Positions 1-8,956 are shown, numbered from the stretch's first letter. The stretch is DNA of 64,000 nucleotides from Mycobacterium sp. Z3061 (GCF_031583025.1 NZ_CP134062.1:3658001-3722000), one strand, 5' to 3'. Translations and numbers: made by a program. Notes: generated by a model not told the origin, from the letters alone.

Positions 1-673
1 CCGTGCGGGCGTCGGTGAGGAAAACCTCGCTGAAGGACGAGTCACCGGCGGCGTTGAGGATCGGCCGGACCGTGACACCGGGCTGATCCATCGGCACCAG
101 CAGCAGCGACAGGCCTTGATGTTTGGGCGCGCGGGGGTCCGTGCGCGCCAACAGGAATATCCAGTTCGCCGTGGTGCCGGCAGAAGTCCAGATCTTCTGG
201 CCGTTGATCACCCACCCGTCTTCATCGAGCACGGCGCGGGTCCGTACCGCCGCCAGGTCTGAGCCGGCCTCCGGCTCCGAAAAGCCCTGACACCAACGGT
301 CTTCACCCGAGAGGATGCGCGGCAGGAAGCGAGCCTTCTGCTCGTCGGTACCGACCGCGATCAGCGTGTTGCCCAGCAGATCGATGCCCAGCAGATCGTT
401 CTCCGCGCGCTCGGGGGCGCCGGCGCGGGCGAACTCCTCGGCCAGCACCACCTGTTCGAGTGGGGACAGGCCACCTCCGCCGTACGCGCGGGGCCAGGAC
501 ACCGCGACCAGGCCGGCCGCGGCCAGGGCCCGCCGCCAGTCGGCCGCGAACTCTTCCCGTTCCCGCGGGGGGAGAGCGCCGGGCCCGCGCCAGTCCGGAG
601 GCAGCCGTTCGGCCAGGAAGGCAAGGATTCGGCTGCGAAACGATTCCGCCTCGGGCGGGTAGGTGACATCCAC
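1..673 (-). CDS. fadE17: Acyl-CoA dehydrogenase, FadE17-like (3' end outside window)
   Basis: The reading frame starts at a GTG at 673 and runs off the left edge, giving the first 224 residues of an acyl-CoA dehydrogenase. The N-terminal helical domain is followed by the FAD/substrate-contact segment with [14 protein letters not shown] and, further on, [12 protein letters not shown], both classic for the middle beta domain. The family oxidises acyl-CoA thioesters to enoyl-CoA with FAD. It lies 13 bp after echA13 in the same direction, so dehydrogenation and hydration are probably co-transcribed. In M. tuberculosis the matching gene is Rv1934c (fadE17), recognised here from gene order. The catalytic base region lies outside the window, so activity cannot be judged. 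Confidence 0.88.
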   Translation of the reverse strand, partial: MDVTYPPEAESFRSRILAFLAERLPPDWRGPGALPPREREEFAADWRRALAAAGLVAVSWPRAYGGGGLSPLEQVVLAEEFARAGAPERAENDLLGIDLLGNTLIAVGTDEQKARFLPRILSGEDRWCQGFSEPEAGSDLAAVRTRAVLDEDGWVINGQKIWTSAGTTANWIFLLARTDPRAPKHQGLSLLLVPMDQPGVTVRPILNAAGDSSFSEVFLTDART

Positions 674-686
674 GCCGAACCTCGCG

Positions 687-1637
687 TCAGGGTCGCCGCT
701 TGTCGGCGGGTCGGATCTCCGGGGCGCCGCGCCAGTCTTCGAGTCCATACTCGACGGTTCCGTAGGAGAGCTTTCCGCCGGTGACCTCACCCCAGTGCGC
801 ATGGTTGAGTTGGTGGATCTTGAAGCATCCGTCCAGCGCGGTGGTGAATCCCATGGCGTCGACGGTTTGGTTCACCGACTCCTTGATCAGTAGCGCGGCC
901 ATGGTCGGCACCTTCGCGATCCGCCGCGCGAATGCGATGGTGCTGTCGGCCAGTTCGTCGGCCGGGAACACCTTGCTGACCATGCCGAGCACGTGTGCCT
1001 CGTCGGCTCCGATCGAGTCCCCGGTGAGCAGCAGCTCCTTGGCCCGGCGCGGCCCGAACTCCCACGGATGGCCGAAGTATTCGACACCGCACATGCCCAG
1101 CCGCGTGCCCACCACGTCGGCGAACACGGTGTCCTGCGCGGCGACGATGAGATCGCAGCACCATGCCAGCATCAGGCCCGCCGACAAGACGGTGCCGTGT
1201 ACCTGGGCGACCGTGATTTTGCGGAGGTTTCGCCACCTCTTGGTGTTCTCGAAGTAGTAGTGCCATTCCTGGCGGTTGCGCGACTCGACCCCGCCGAAGG
1301 TCCCGCCGTTGCATTGATAGGTGGGGTGCTGCCCGGGACCCGGCGTGCGCTCGCGTACGTCGTCGGACGAGCCGAGGTCGTGACCGGCCGAGAAAGCCGG
1401 CCCGGCCCCGCGCAGGATGACCACTCGAACCCTGTCGTCGGTTTCCGCGAGTTCGAAGGCGCTGCCCAGTTCCACCAGCAGTCCGCGGGTCTGCGCGTTG
1501 CGCTGCTTCGGGCGGTCGAGGGTGATGATCGCGATTAGCCCGTCATCGAGCGTCTCGTAGCGGATGAACTGGAAGTCTCCCGCGGGACGCTCCCCATTGG
1601 ACCGGTGATCGACCGGACCGACCCCGGTGACACTCAT
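687..1637 (-). CDS. echA13: Enoyl-CoA hydratase/isomerase family protein, EchA13-like
   Basis: This is a 316-residue crotonase-fold protein. I chose the ATG at 1637 because an AAGGAG site lies 6 bases upstream. The frame is open further, to 1781, but that extension overlaps the control region and lacks crotonase features. The oxyanion-hole stretch [10 protein letters not shown] and the second loop around [12 protein letters not shown] are visible. A Glu in GVEYF may be one of the acid/base residues, while the usual paired Glu pattern is not clear. The family hydrates enoyl-CoA or isomerises it. It precedes the acyl-CoA dehydrogenase gene and is divergent from melF, exactly as Rv1935c is in M. 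tuberculosis. Confidence 0.85.
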   Translation of the reverse strand: MSVTGVGPVDHRSNGERPAGDFQFIRYETLDDGLIAIITLDRPKQRNAQTRGLLVELGSAFELAETDDRVRVVILRGAGPAFSAGHDLGSSDDVRERTPGPGQHPTYQCNGGTFGGVESRNRQEWHYYFENTKRWRNLRKITVAQVHGTVLSAGLMLAWCCDLIVAAQDTVFADVVGTRLGMCGVEYFGHPWEFGPRRAKELLLTGDSIGADEAHVLGMVSKVFPADELADSTIAFARRIAKVPTMAALLIKESVNQTVDAMGFTTALDGCFKIHQLNHAHWGEVTGGKLSYGTVEYGLEDWRGAPEIRPADKRRP

Positions 1638-1703
1638 GGCTACTCCTTGCTGCCGACTGCCGCGCAGAACGGGTGACGTGTGCGAGGTTACGCGGAAGTT
1701 CGT

Positions 1704-1799
1704 CATTATGTCCATAGCCGATACGCCATATTGGCCAGACCTACCCGGCGAATCACCAAGAAATAAGCATCTTGTGTACAACGAAGTATCTTGCTAGTA
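1704..1799 (-). promoter_or_regulatory. Bipartite control module, copy 1 (echA13/melF divergent region), probable Mce3R operator
   Basis: Read on the minus strand, this 241-bp divergent intergenic region contains TACTAGCAAGATACTTC (1799-1783) and, starting 73 bp further on, a 23-bp block (1726-1704) with core TATCGGCTATGGACAT. Both blocks recur with 15/17 and 21/23 identity and the same 73-bp offset before yrbE3A at 23777-23872. It lies 67 bp from the echA13 start and 80 bp from the melF start. In M. tuberculosis the TetR-type repressor Mce3R controls both of these transcription units, so an Mce3R operator is the natural reading. That assignment is an inference, because no binding is shown here. 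A short inverted repeat TTGT-GT-ACAA at 1772-1781 lies just outside the first block. Confidence 0.7.
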
Positions 1800-1878
1800 C
1801 TGTGTATACCTAGGGACGAGCCAACCGCAGCGCGCCGGAATCCCGGCCCGGGGCACCTACGACGAAGAAGGGTTAACG

Positions 1879-2988
1879 ATGGAGATCGGAATCTTCCTCA
1901 TGCCGGCCCATCCACCGGAGCGCACTCTGTTCGACGCGACCCAGTGGGACCTCGACATCATCGAGTTGGCCGACCAGCTCGGGTATGTCGAAGCCTGGGT
2001 GGGTGAACATTTCACCGTGCCGTGGGAGCCGATCTGCGCCCCCGATCTGTTGCTGGCCCAGGCGTTGTTGCGCACCAAGAACATCAAGCTCGCACCCGGG
2101 GCTCACCTGCTGCCGTACCACCACCCGGTCGAATTGGCGCACCGGGTGGCGTATTTCGACCATCTCGCCCAGGGCCGCTTCATGTTGGGGGTCGGCGCCA
2201 GCGGCATCCCCGGCGACTGGGCCTTGTACGACGTCGACGGCAAGAACGGCGAGCACCGCGAGATGACCCGTGAGGCGCTGGAAATCATGTTGCGCATCTG
2301 GACCGAGGACCAGCCGTGGGAGCACCGCGGAAAGTACTGGAACGCCAACGGAATTGCGCCGATGTTCGAAGGGTTGATGAAGCGCCACATCAAGCCGTTC
2401 CAGAGTCCGCACCCGCCGATCGGTGTCACCGGTTTCAGCGCCGGCTCCGAGACGCTGAAGCTGGCGGGCGAACGGGGTTATCTGCCAATGAGTCTGGATC
2501 TCAACACCGAATACGTCGCCACCCACTGGGACGCGGTGCTGGAGGGAGCCGAGCGCAGCGGCCGCACCCCGGACCGCCGCGACTGGCGGCTGGTCCGTGA
2601 GGTGCTGGTGGCCGAAACCGATGAGCAGGCATTCCGTTACGCCGTGGACGGCGCCATGGGCCGGGCCATGCGCGAGTACACGTTGCCCACCTTCCGGATG
2701 TTCGGCATGACCAAGTTCTACAAACACCACCCATCGGTGGCCGACGACGACGTCACCGCGGAATACCTGGCCGAGAACACCTTTGTCGTCGGTTCGGTGG
2801 AGACGGTGGTGGACAAACTCGAAGCCACCTACGACCAGGTCGGCGGGTTCGGCCACCTGCTCGTGCTCGGGTTCGACTACCGGGAGGACCCTGGGCCGTG
2901 GAAGGAGTCGCTGCGCCTGCTCGCCGAGGAGGTCATGCCAAGGCTCAATGCCCGCATCGCCAAGAAACCGGTCGCCCTGGTCGTCTAG
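1879..2988 (+). CDS. melF: LLM-class flavin-dependent oxidoreductase MelF
   Basis: This 369-residue protein has a luciferase-like (bacterial LLM) TIM barrel. It opens with MEIGIFLMPAHPPE, and further on has the WVGEHF segment and the GVGASGIPGDW loop typical of this superfamily. Such enzymes use reduced FMN or F420 to oxygenate or reduce small molecules. The start has a GAAGAAGGG Shine-Dalgarno sequence. It is the first gene of a six-gene plus-strand operon. The matching M. tuberculosis gene is Rv1936, called melF in the mel2 locus, with the same length from memory. A flavin reductase (melI) three genes downstream could supply reduced flavin. The natural substrate is not known to me. Confidence 0.88.
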   Translation: MEIGIFLMPAHPPERTLFDATQWDLDIIELADQLGYVEAWVGEHFTVPWEPICAPDLLLAQALLRTKNIKLAPGAHLLPYHHPVELAHRVAYFDHLAQGRFMLGVGASGIPGDWALYDVDGKNGEHREMTREALEIMLRIWTEDQPWEHRGKYWNANGIAPMFEGLMKRHIKPFQSPHPPIGVTGFSAGSETLKLAGERGYLPMSLDLNTEYVATHWDAVLEGAERSGRTPDRRDWRLVREVLVAETDEQAFRYAVDGAMGRAMREYTLPTFRMFGMTKFYKHHPSVADDDVTAEYLAENTFVVGSVETVVDKLEATYDQVGGFGHLLVLGFDYREDPGPWKESLRLLAEEVMPRLNARIAKKPVALVV

Positions 2989-3010
2989 CGCACTCGAGGA
3001 AGGGCAACAA

Positions 3011-5524
3011 ATGTCGGTTCGCCAAGTCACTGTCGGCTACTCGGACGGAACAGCCAGGACGATGCCGGTTCGGCCGGACCAGTCGATGCTGGATGCCGCC
3101 GAAGAACACGGCGTCGCCATCGTCAACGAATGCCAGAGCGGCATCTGCGGCACCTGCGTGGCCACCTGCGCCTCGGGCAGGTACGAGATGGGCCGCACCG
3201 AGGGCCTGTCCGACGTCGAGCGCGAGGCCCGGAAAATCCTCACCTGCCAGACCTTCCCCACCACGGATTGCCGCATCGAGCTGCAGTACCCGGCCGACGA
3301 CAACGCCGCTCTCCTCGTCACCGGCGACGGTGTGGTCACCGAGGTCGAGCTGGTGTCGCCCAGCACCGCCATCCTGAAGCTCGACGTCTCGGGTCTGGGC
3401 ACCGCGCTGCGCTTCAAGGCCGGTCAATTCGCGCAGCTGCAGGTCCCCGGCACCGAGACCTGGCGCAATTACTCCTACGCCCATCCCGACGGTCGCACCG
3501 AACTGGAGTTCATCATCCGGTTGCTGCCCGACGGCGTCATGTCGAACTATCTTCGCGACCGCGCGAAGCCCGGCGACCGAGTTGCCATGCGCTGCAGTAA
3601 AGGCAGCTTCTACCTTCGTCCGGTCGTGCGGCCGGTCATCCTGGTCGCCGGCGGCACGGGTTTGTCGGCGATCCTGGCCATGGCGGCGAGCCTGACTGCC
3701 GACACCAGCCAACCGGTCTATCTGCTCTACGGGGTCACCGCGGCCGAAGACCTGTGCAAGCTCGAGGAACTGACGGCACTGCGGCGCCGCGTCGCCGCCC
3801 TGGAGGTGCACGTCATCGTGGCCAACCCGGACGCCGGCTGGGATGGGCGCACCGGCCTGGTCACCGATCTGCTCGACGGGCGGATGCTCGCCGGTGGCGA
3901 CGCCGACGTCTACCTGTGTGGTCCGGCGGCGATGGTCGAGGCGACCCGAACATGGCTGGACAACAACGGCTTCCAACGCGTGGGCCTGTACTACGAGAAG
4001 TTCGTCCCCAGTGGCGCCGCACGCCCGCGCACCCCGTCGCGCGTCGACTACTCGGCGGTGGACATCGGTGACGTGCGCCGGCGCGGTCGCGGCACCGCCG
4101 TCGTGATCGGCGGCAGCATCGCCGGCATCGCCGCGGCCAAGGTGTGCAGCGAGACCTTTGAACGCGTCATCGTTCTCGAGAAGGACGACCCGCACCGACG
4201 CCGGGAAGGCAGGCCCGGTGCCGCACAGGGCTGGCATCTGCACCACCTTCTCACCGCCGGGCAGATCGAGCTCGAGCGCTTCTTCCCGGGGATCGTCGAC
4301 GACATGGTGCGCGAGGGCGCCTTCAAGGTCGACATGGCGGCCCAGTACCGGATCCGGTTGGGCGGGTCCTGGAAAAAGCCCGGCACCAGCGACATCGAAA
4401 TCGTCTGCGCCGGCAGGCCGTTACTGGAATGGTGCGTGCGACGCCGGTTGGACGACGAACCACGCATCGACTTCCGCTACGAGTCGGAGGTCACCGACCT
4501 GGTGTTCGACCGCGAGAACAACTCCGTCGTCGGGGTCGCCGTGGGCGACGAATCCGAGGTAATCCCGGCAGAATTCGTCGTCGACGCGTCCGGCAAGAAC
4601 ACCCGTGTCCCAGAGTTCCTGGACCGCATCGGCATTGGCGCTCCGGAGGTCGAGCAGGACATCATCAACTGCTTCTATTCCACGATGCAGCACCATGTTC
4701 CGCCCGAACGGCAATGGCAGGACAAGGTCATGGTGATCTGTTATGCCTACCGCCCATTCGAGGACACCTACGCGGCGCAGTACTACACCGACAGCTCCCG
4801 CACCCTACTGTCCACCTCGCTGGTGGCCTACAACTGCTATTCGCCGCCCCGCACCGCCAAAGAGTTCCGCGAGTTCGCCGACCTGATGCCATCGCCGGTG
4901 GTGGGGGAGAACATCGACGGCCTGGAGCCGGCGTCCGCGATCTACAACTTCCGCTATCCGAACATGCTGCGCCTGCACTACGAGAAGAAGCGCAATCTGC
5001 CGCGCGCCCTGCTGGCCGTCGGTGACGCCTACACCAGCGCCGACCCGGTGTCGGGTCTGGGAATGAGTTTGGCGCTGAAGGAAGTTCGGGAGATGCAGGT
5101 GCTGCTGGCCAAGTACGGTCCCGGGCACCGCGATCTGCCCCGCCGCTACTACCGGTCGATCGCCAAAATGGCCGACACCGCCTGGTTCGTGATCCGCGAA
5201 CAGAACCTGCGGTTCGACTGGATGAAAGACGTGGACAAGAAGCGCCCGTTCTACTTCGGTGTGCTCACCTGGTATATGGACCGCCTGCTGGAGTTGGTGC
5301 ACGACGACCTCGACGCCTATCGCGAGTTCCTCGCGGTGGTACACCTGGTCAAACCACCCTCCGCGTTGATGAAACCCGGCATCGCCGGGCGGGTCATCGG
5401 CAAGTGGGCGCGCACCCGCTTGTCGGGGGAGAAGACGCTGATCGCCCGCAACTACGAGAATCGTTCGATACCAACGCAACCCGCCGACGAACTGGTGGGT
5501 GCGGCCGCCGGTGACGGACGCTGA
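3011..5524 (+). CDS. melG: Three-domain ferredoxin / ferredoxin-NAD(P)H reductase / FAD monooxygenase fusion, MelG
   Basis: This 837-residue protein starts at the ATG at 3011, 22 bp after melF. Residues 1-90 form a plant-type 2Fe-2S ferredoxin with cysteines 41, 46, 49 and 79, spaced C-x4-C-x2-C-x29-C. The next 250 residues are an FAD/NAD reductase module like BenC, with RNYSYAHP for FAD, GGTGLSAILAMA for NAD and CGPAAMVEAT. From about residue 360 a second flavoprotein begins with the Rossmann motif VVIGGSIAGIAAA, then GRPLLEWCVRRRL and the late GDAYTSADPVSGLGMS motif of group-A hydroxylases and epoxidases. It should be a self-sufficient monooxygenase that carries its own electron chain. Its M. 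tuberculosis match is Rv1937 (about 839 residues). Confidence 0.88.
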   Translation: MSVRQVTVGYSDGTARTMPVRPDQSMLDAAEEHGVAIVNECQSGICGTCVATCASGRYEMGRTEGLSDVEREARKILTCQTFPTTDCRIELQYPADDNAALLVTGDGVVTEVELVSPSTAILKLDVSGLGTALRFKAGQFAQLQVPGTETWRNYSYAHPDGRTELEFIIRLLPDGVMSNYLRDRAKPGDRVAMRCSKGSFYLRPVVRPVILVAGGTGLSAILAMAASLTADTSQPVYLLYGVTAAEDLCKLEELTALRRRVAALEVHVIVANPDAGWDGRTGLVTDLLDGRMLAGGDADVYLCGPAAMVEATRTWLDNNGFQRVGLYYEKFVPSGAARPRTPSRVDYSAVDIGDVRRRGRGTAVVIGGSIAGIAAAKVCSETFERVIVLEKDDPHRRREGRPGAAQGWHLHHLLTAGQIELERFFPGIVDDMVREGAFKVDMAAQYRIRLGGSWKKPGTSDIEIVCAGRPLLEWCVRRRLDDEPRIDFRYESEVTDLVFDRENNSVVGVAVGDESEVIPAEFVVDASGKNTRVPEFLDRIGIGAPEVEQDIINCFYSTMQHHVPPERQWQDKVMVICYAYRPFEDTYAAQYYTDSSRTLLSTSLVAYNCYSPPRTAKEFREFADLMPSPVVGENIDGLEPASAIYNFRYPNMLRLHYEKKRNLPRALLAVGDAYTSADPVSGLGMSLALKEVREMQVLLAKYGPGHRDLPRRYYRSIAKMADTAWFVIREQNLRFDWMKDVDKKRPFYFGVLTWYMDRLLELVHDDLDAYREFLAVVHLVKPPSALMKPGIAGRVIGKWARTRLSGEKTLIARNYENRSIPTQPADELVGAAAGDGR

Positions 5525-5535
5525 GGAGAGGGAAC

Positions 5536-6585
5536 ATGGTTCATCGGATCTTGAACTGCGGCGGCACCCGCATCCACGCTGTCGAAGAGGGTGACGGGCC
5601 GTTGGTGATCCTCATCCACGGCTTTCCGGAGTCGTGGTACTCCTGGCGCCACCAGATTCCGGCGCTCGCCGCCGCCGGCTACCGGGTGGTCGCCATAGAT
5701 CAGCGCGGCTACGGGCGGTCGTCGAAGTACTTCCTGAACTCCGCTTACCGCATCAAGGAACTCGTCGGCGACATCGTGGGTGTGGTCGACGCGTACGGCG
5801 AGGACCAGGCATTCGTCATCGGGCACGACTGGGGTGCCCCGGTTGCCTGGACCTTCGCCTGGTTGCACCCGCAGCGTTGCGCCGGTGTGGTCGGCGTCAG
5901 CGTTCCATTTGCCGGCCGCGGTGTTATCGGACTGCCGGGCAGTCCTTTCGGTGAACACCGCCCGAACGATTACCACCTGGAACTGGCCGGTGAGGGCCGG
6001 GTCTGGTACCAGGACTACTTTTCCGCACAGGACGGCATCATCGCCGAGATCGAAGAGGACGTGCGGTCCTGGCTGGTGGGTCTGACCTACACGGTGTCGG
6101 GTGAGGGGATGATCGCGGCAACCAAGGCCGCCGTCGATGCCGGCGTGGACCTCGCCGCGATGGACCCCATCGACGTGATCCGGGCCGGCCCGCTCTGCAT
6201 GGCACAGGGCGCGAAATTGAAGGACGCGTTCGTATATCCCGAAACCATGCCGTCCTGGTTCACCGACGCCGACGCCGATTTCTACGCGGCGGAATTCGAG
6301 CGCTCCGGGTTCGGCGGACCGCTGAGCTTTTATCACAACATCGACAACGACTGGCACGACCTGGCAGACCAGGAAGGAAAACCGCTCACGCCGCCCGCAC
6401 TGTTCATCGGTGGTCAGTACGACGTGGGCACCACGTGGGGAGCAGAAGCCGTCGAGCGTGCCGGCGAGGTGATGTCGAATTACCGGGGCACGCACATGAT
6501 TGCCGACGTGGGCCACTGGATCCAGCAGGAAGCACCCGAGGAAACCAACCGGCTGCTGCTGAATTTCCTTGACGGGGTCCGCTAG
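5536..6585 (+). CDS. ephB: Epoxide hydrolase EphB/MelH (alpha/beta hydrolase)
   Basis: This is a 349-residue alpha/beta-hydrolase. HGFPES (28-33) is the oxyanion-hole motif, GHDWGAP places the nucleophile at Asp98, and His327 in GHWIQQE is the catalytic histidine. An Asp nucleophile followed by Trp is typical of epoxide hydrolases. The enzyme opens epoxides to diols. It sits 11 bp after melG, whose hydroxylase/epoxidase domain could make the epoxide; this link is an inference. The start has GAGGAGAGGG just upstream. It corresponds to Rv1938 (ephB, also melH). Confidence 0.9.
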   Translation: MVHRILNCGGTRIHAVEEGDGPLVILIHGFPESWYSWRHQIPALAAAGYRVVAIDQRGYGRSSKYFLNSAYRIKELVGDIVGVVDAYGEDQAFVIGHDWGAPVAWTFAWLHPQRCAGVVGVSVPFAGRGVIGLPGSPFGEHRPNDYHLELAGEGRVWYQDYFSAQDGIIAEIEEDVRSWLVGLTYTVSGEGMIAATKAAVDAGVDLAAMDPIDVIRAGPLCMAQGAKLKDAFVYPETMPSWFTDADADFYAAEFERSGFGGPLSFYHNIDNDWHDLADQEGKPLTPPALFIGGQYDVGTTWGAEAVERAGEVMSNYRGTHMIADVGHWIQQEAPEETNRLLLNFLDGVR

Positions 6586-6587
6586 TC

Positions 6588-7094
6588 ATGGTCGAGCTGG
6601 CGACCGATCGTCTCGACGAGACCGCGCTTCGGCGGGCATTCGGATGTTTCCCGTCCGGGGTGGTCGCGGTCTGCGCTGTGCTTGACGGGGTCCCGGTCGG
6701 CATGGCCGCAAGTTCCTTCACGGCGGTATCCCTCGACCCGCCGCTGGTGTCTGTGTGCATCCAGCACAGTTCGACGACGTGGCCACGGTTACGGGAGCGG
6801 CCCTATCTGGGCGTCAGCGTGCTCGCCGAGGGACACGACGCAGCGTGTATCAGCCTGTCGCGCAAGACCGGAGACCGGTTCGCCGGAGTCACCTGGACCC
6901 AGCGGCCGGGCGGCGCGGTGGTCGTGCACGGATCGACGGCCCAGCTGGACTGCCGCCTGCGCGACGAGATCCCGGCCGGTGACCACCTCATCGCCCTGCT
7001 CGAAATATGCTCGCTGCAGGCCGATCCCGACGCCCCGCCACTGGTCTTCCACGGGAGCCGTTTCCACCGACTCACCCCCTGGGAGCCCGCGTGA
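6588..7094 (+). CDS. melI: Flavin reductase-like FMN-binding protein MelI
   Basis: This 168-residue protein has a flavin-reductase split-barrel. It shows the FPSGVVAVCA opening, GMAASSFTAVSLDPPLVSVCI in the flavin-binding strand (two short pieces of one block), and the late VFHGSRFHRL segment of the family. It reduces free FMN or FAD with NAD(P)H and passes it to an oxygenase partner. MelF (LLM class) is the obvious partner in the same operon. The ATG lies 2 bp after the ephB stop, and its own end overlaps the start of ribA1 by 4 bp, indicating translational coupling. The M. tuberculosis counterpart is Rv1939. Confidence 0.87.
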   Translation: MVELATDRLDETALRRAFGCFPSGVVAVCAVLDGVPVGMAASSFTAVSLDPPLVSVCIQHSSTTWPRLRERPYLGVSVLAEGHDAACISLSRKTGDRFAGVTWTQRPGGAVVVHGSTAQLDCRLRDEIPAGDHLIALLEICSLQADPDAPPLVFHGSRFHRLTPWEPA

Positions 7095-8161
7095 AGACCA
7101 CCGATGTCCGGGTGCGGCGCGCCATCACCGCGATCCGCACCGGGCAGGCCGTCGTTCTCACCGACGGTGCCGACGGCGACGGTTTCCTGGTCTTCGCGGC
7201 CGACGCCGCCACCCCCAGCCTGCTTCACTTCACCGTCCGCCACACTTCCGGTTACGTGCGGGTGGCGTTGCCGGGCAGCGAATGTGCGCGACTGGAGCTA
7301 CCGCCGATGTGCCACGGCGACAACACGGACTGCGTCTCGGTCGACGTGCACGGAACGGGAACCGGCATCTCGGCGACAGATCGCGCGAAAACCATTGCGG
7401 CACTAGGGTCAGCCGCCACCGTCGCCTCGGACCTGCAGCGCCCGGGCCACGTCGTCCCGGTGCAGGCCCGCGCCGGAGGGGTGCTGGAACGACGGGGGGT
7501 GGCCGAAGCCGCCACCGACCTTGCACGGCTGGCCGGCCGGGGACGGGCCGCGGGATTGTGTGAGATCGTCTCGCGCCGCAATCCGGTGCTGGTAGCCCGC
7601 GGTGGCGAGTTGATCGAGTTCGCGGTCGAGTATGGGCTCGCAGTGGTCTCCATGTCCGAGCTGGTGGCCTATCGGCGCCGGACCGAACCCCAGGTGGTTC
7701 GACTGGCCGAAGCGGTGCTGCCGACCTGGGCCGGGAATTCGCGCGTGATCGGCTTCCGCGACGTGCACGACGGCGGCGACCATTTGGCGGTGATCATCGG
7801 CGCCGCCGATGCGGGCGTGCCGGTGCCGCTGCATGTCCATGTCGAGTGCCTTAGCGGAGATGTGTTCGGCTCCAAGGCTTGTCGCTGCAGCGGCGAGCTC
7901 AACGGTGCATTGAACAGAATGTCCGCGCTGGGCAGCGGAGTCGTGTTGTACCTGCGCCCCGCCGGACCGCCACGCGCCTGCGGCCTGTTCGCTCGTGGCG
8001 ACGCCGGTGAACCCGACTCCCAAACCGTCGCCTGGATGCTCCGCGATCTCGGGGTGTATGCCCTCAAACTCGCCGACGACATGCCAGGATTTGGTCTGGT
8101 GCTGTTCGGGGCGATCCGTGAGCACGGCGTGGATGCTCAGCCGTGGGCAGTTGCTGGCTGA
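7091..8161 (+). CDS. ribA1: RibA/RibB-like protein RibA1/MelJ with degenerate active sites
   Basis: This 356-residue protein has the layout of a fused 3,4-dihydroxy-2-butanone-4-phosphate synthase (N-terminal) and GTP cyclohydrolase II (C-terminal). The scaffold is clear: GTGISATDRAKTI, RPGHVVPVQARAGGVL, LARLAGRG, then VECLSGDVFGSKACRC with the three zinc cysteines. The catalytic loops have changed. The acidic DDEDRENEGD loop of RibB is here TDGADGDGF, and the YLRQEGRGIGL loop of GTP cyclohydrolase II is YLRPAGPPRACGL. Normal riboflavin-pathway activity therefore looks doubtful. The GTG start is chosen because it overlaps the melI stop. The same paralogue is Rv1940 (ribA1) in M. tuberculosis. 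Confidence 0.85.
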   Translation: MKTTDVRVRRAITAIRTGQAVVLTDGADGDGFLVFAADAATPSLLHFTVRHTSGYVRVALPGSECARLELPPMCHGDNTDCVSVDVHGTGTGISATDRAKTIAALGSAATVASDLQRPGHVVPVQARAGGVLERRGVAEAATDLARLAGRGRAAGLCEIVSRRNPVLVARGGELIEFAVEYGLAVVSMSELVAYRRRTEPQVVRLAEAVLPTWAGNSRVIGFRDVHDGGDHLAVIIGAADAGVPVPLHVHVECLSGDVFGSKACRCSGELNGALNRMSALGSGVVLYLRPAGPPRACGLFARGDAGEPDSQTVAWMLRDLGVYALKLADDMPGFGLVLFGAIREHGVDAQPWAVAG

Positions 8162-8177
8162 GAATCGGAGTGGGCAT

Positions 8178-8948
8178 ATGACGCATCAAGACCTGGCGGG
8201 CAAAGCCGCGATCGTCACCGGGGCCGGGGCCGGCATAGGCCTGGCGGTGGCGCAGCGACTTGCCGGTGAGGGATGCCAGGTGCTGTGTGCGGACATCGAC
8301 TCCGCGGCAGCCGAAACGGCTGCGACCAAGATCGGTGGCGGTGCGGTCGGTCACCAGGCCGACGTCAGCGATGAAGAACAGGTCATCGCCATGGTGCAGG
8401 CGTGTGTCACGCTGTTCGGCGGCGTGGACAAACTGGTCGCCAATGCCGGGGTCGTTCATTTCGCTTCGCTCATCGACACGTCCGTCGAGGACTTCGACCG
8501 TGTCATCGGAATAAACCTGCGCGGCGCCTGGCTGTGCACCAAACATGTTGCGCCACAGATGATCAAGCGAGGCGGGGGAGCCATCGTGAACATGTCGTCG
8601 CTGGCGGGGCACATCGCGGTCGGCGGGTCCGGGGCGTACGGCATGTCCAAAGCCGCGATCAGCCATCTGAGCCGGATCACCGCGGCCGAGTTGCGTTCAT
8701 TCAACATCCGCGCCAACGCGCTGCTGCCGGCCTTCGTCGACACCCCGATGCAGCAGACGGCGATGACGATGTTCGACGAAGCTCTCGGCGAGGGCGGCGC
8801 CCGGACGATGATCGCCCGTCTGCAGGGCCGGATGGCCGCGCCCGAGGAGATGGCGAGCATTGTGGCGTTCCTGCTCTCCGACGACGCGTCGATGATCACC
8901 GGAACCACGCAGATCGCGGACGGCGGAACCGTTGCCGCGCTGTGGTGA
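8178..8948 (+). CDS. melK: Short-chain dehydrogenase/reductase MelK
   Basis: This is a 256-residue classical SDR. The NAD(P)-binding glycine motif is TGAGAGIG (near residue 14), NAG follows in LVANAGVV, the catalytic Ser lies in MSSLAG, and Tyr-x3-Lys appears as YGMSK. An acidic residue after beta-2 (CADIDS) suggests NAD preference. It should interconvert an alcohol and a ketone, possibly the diol or alcohol made by the upstream oxygenase and epoxide hydrolase. It is the last gene of the mel2 operon, 16 bp after ribA1, and equals Rv1941 in position and length. Confidence 0.88.
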   Translation: MTHQDLAGKAAIVTGAGAGIGLAVAQRLAGEGCQVLCADIDSAAAETAATKIGGGAVGHQADVSDEEQVIAMVQACVTLFGGVDKLVANAGVVHFASLIDTSVEDFDRVIGINLRGAWLCTKHVAPQMIKRGGGAIVNMSSLAGHIAVGGSGAYGMSKAAISHLSRITAAELRSFNIRANALLPAFVDTPMQQTAMTMFDEALGEGGARTMIARLQGRMAAPEEMASIVAFLLSDDASMITGTTQIADGGTVAALW

Positions 8949-8956
8949 ACCTCCGC

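Noticed and set aside
1783..1801. AGTA...TACT inverted repeat as a separate operator before melF
   Set aside because: Arms are only 4 bp; the stretch is already explained as block 1 of the bipartite module.
1873..4246. Long open frames antisense to melF and melG (370-430 codons)
   Set aside because: These mirror the GC-rich third codon positions of the real genes, carry no domain and contradict clear flavoprotein motifs on the plus strand. Similar antisense frames lie at 19077-20123, 24134-25255 and 30180-31406.
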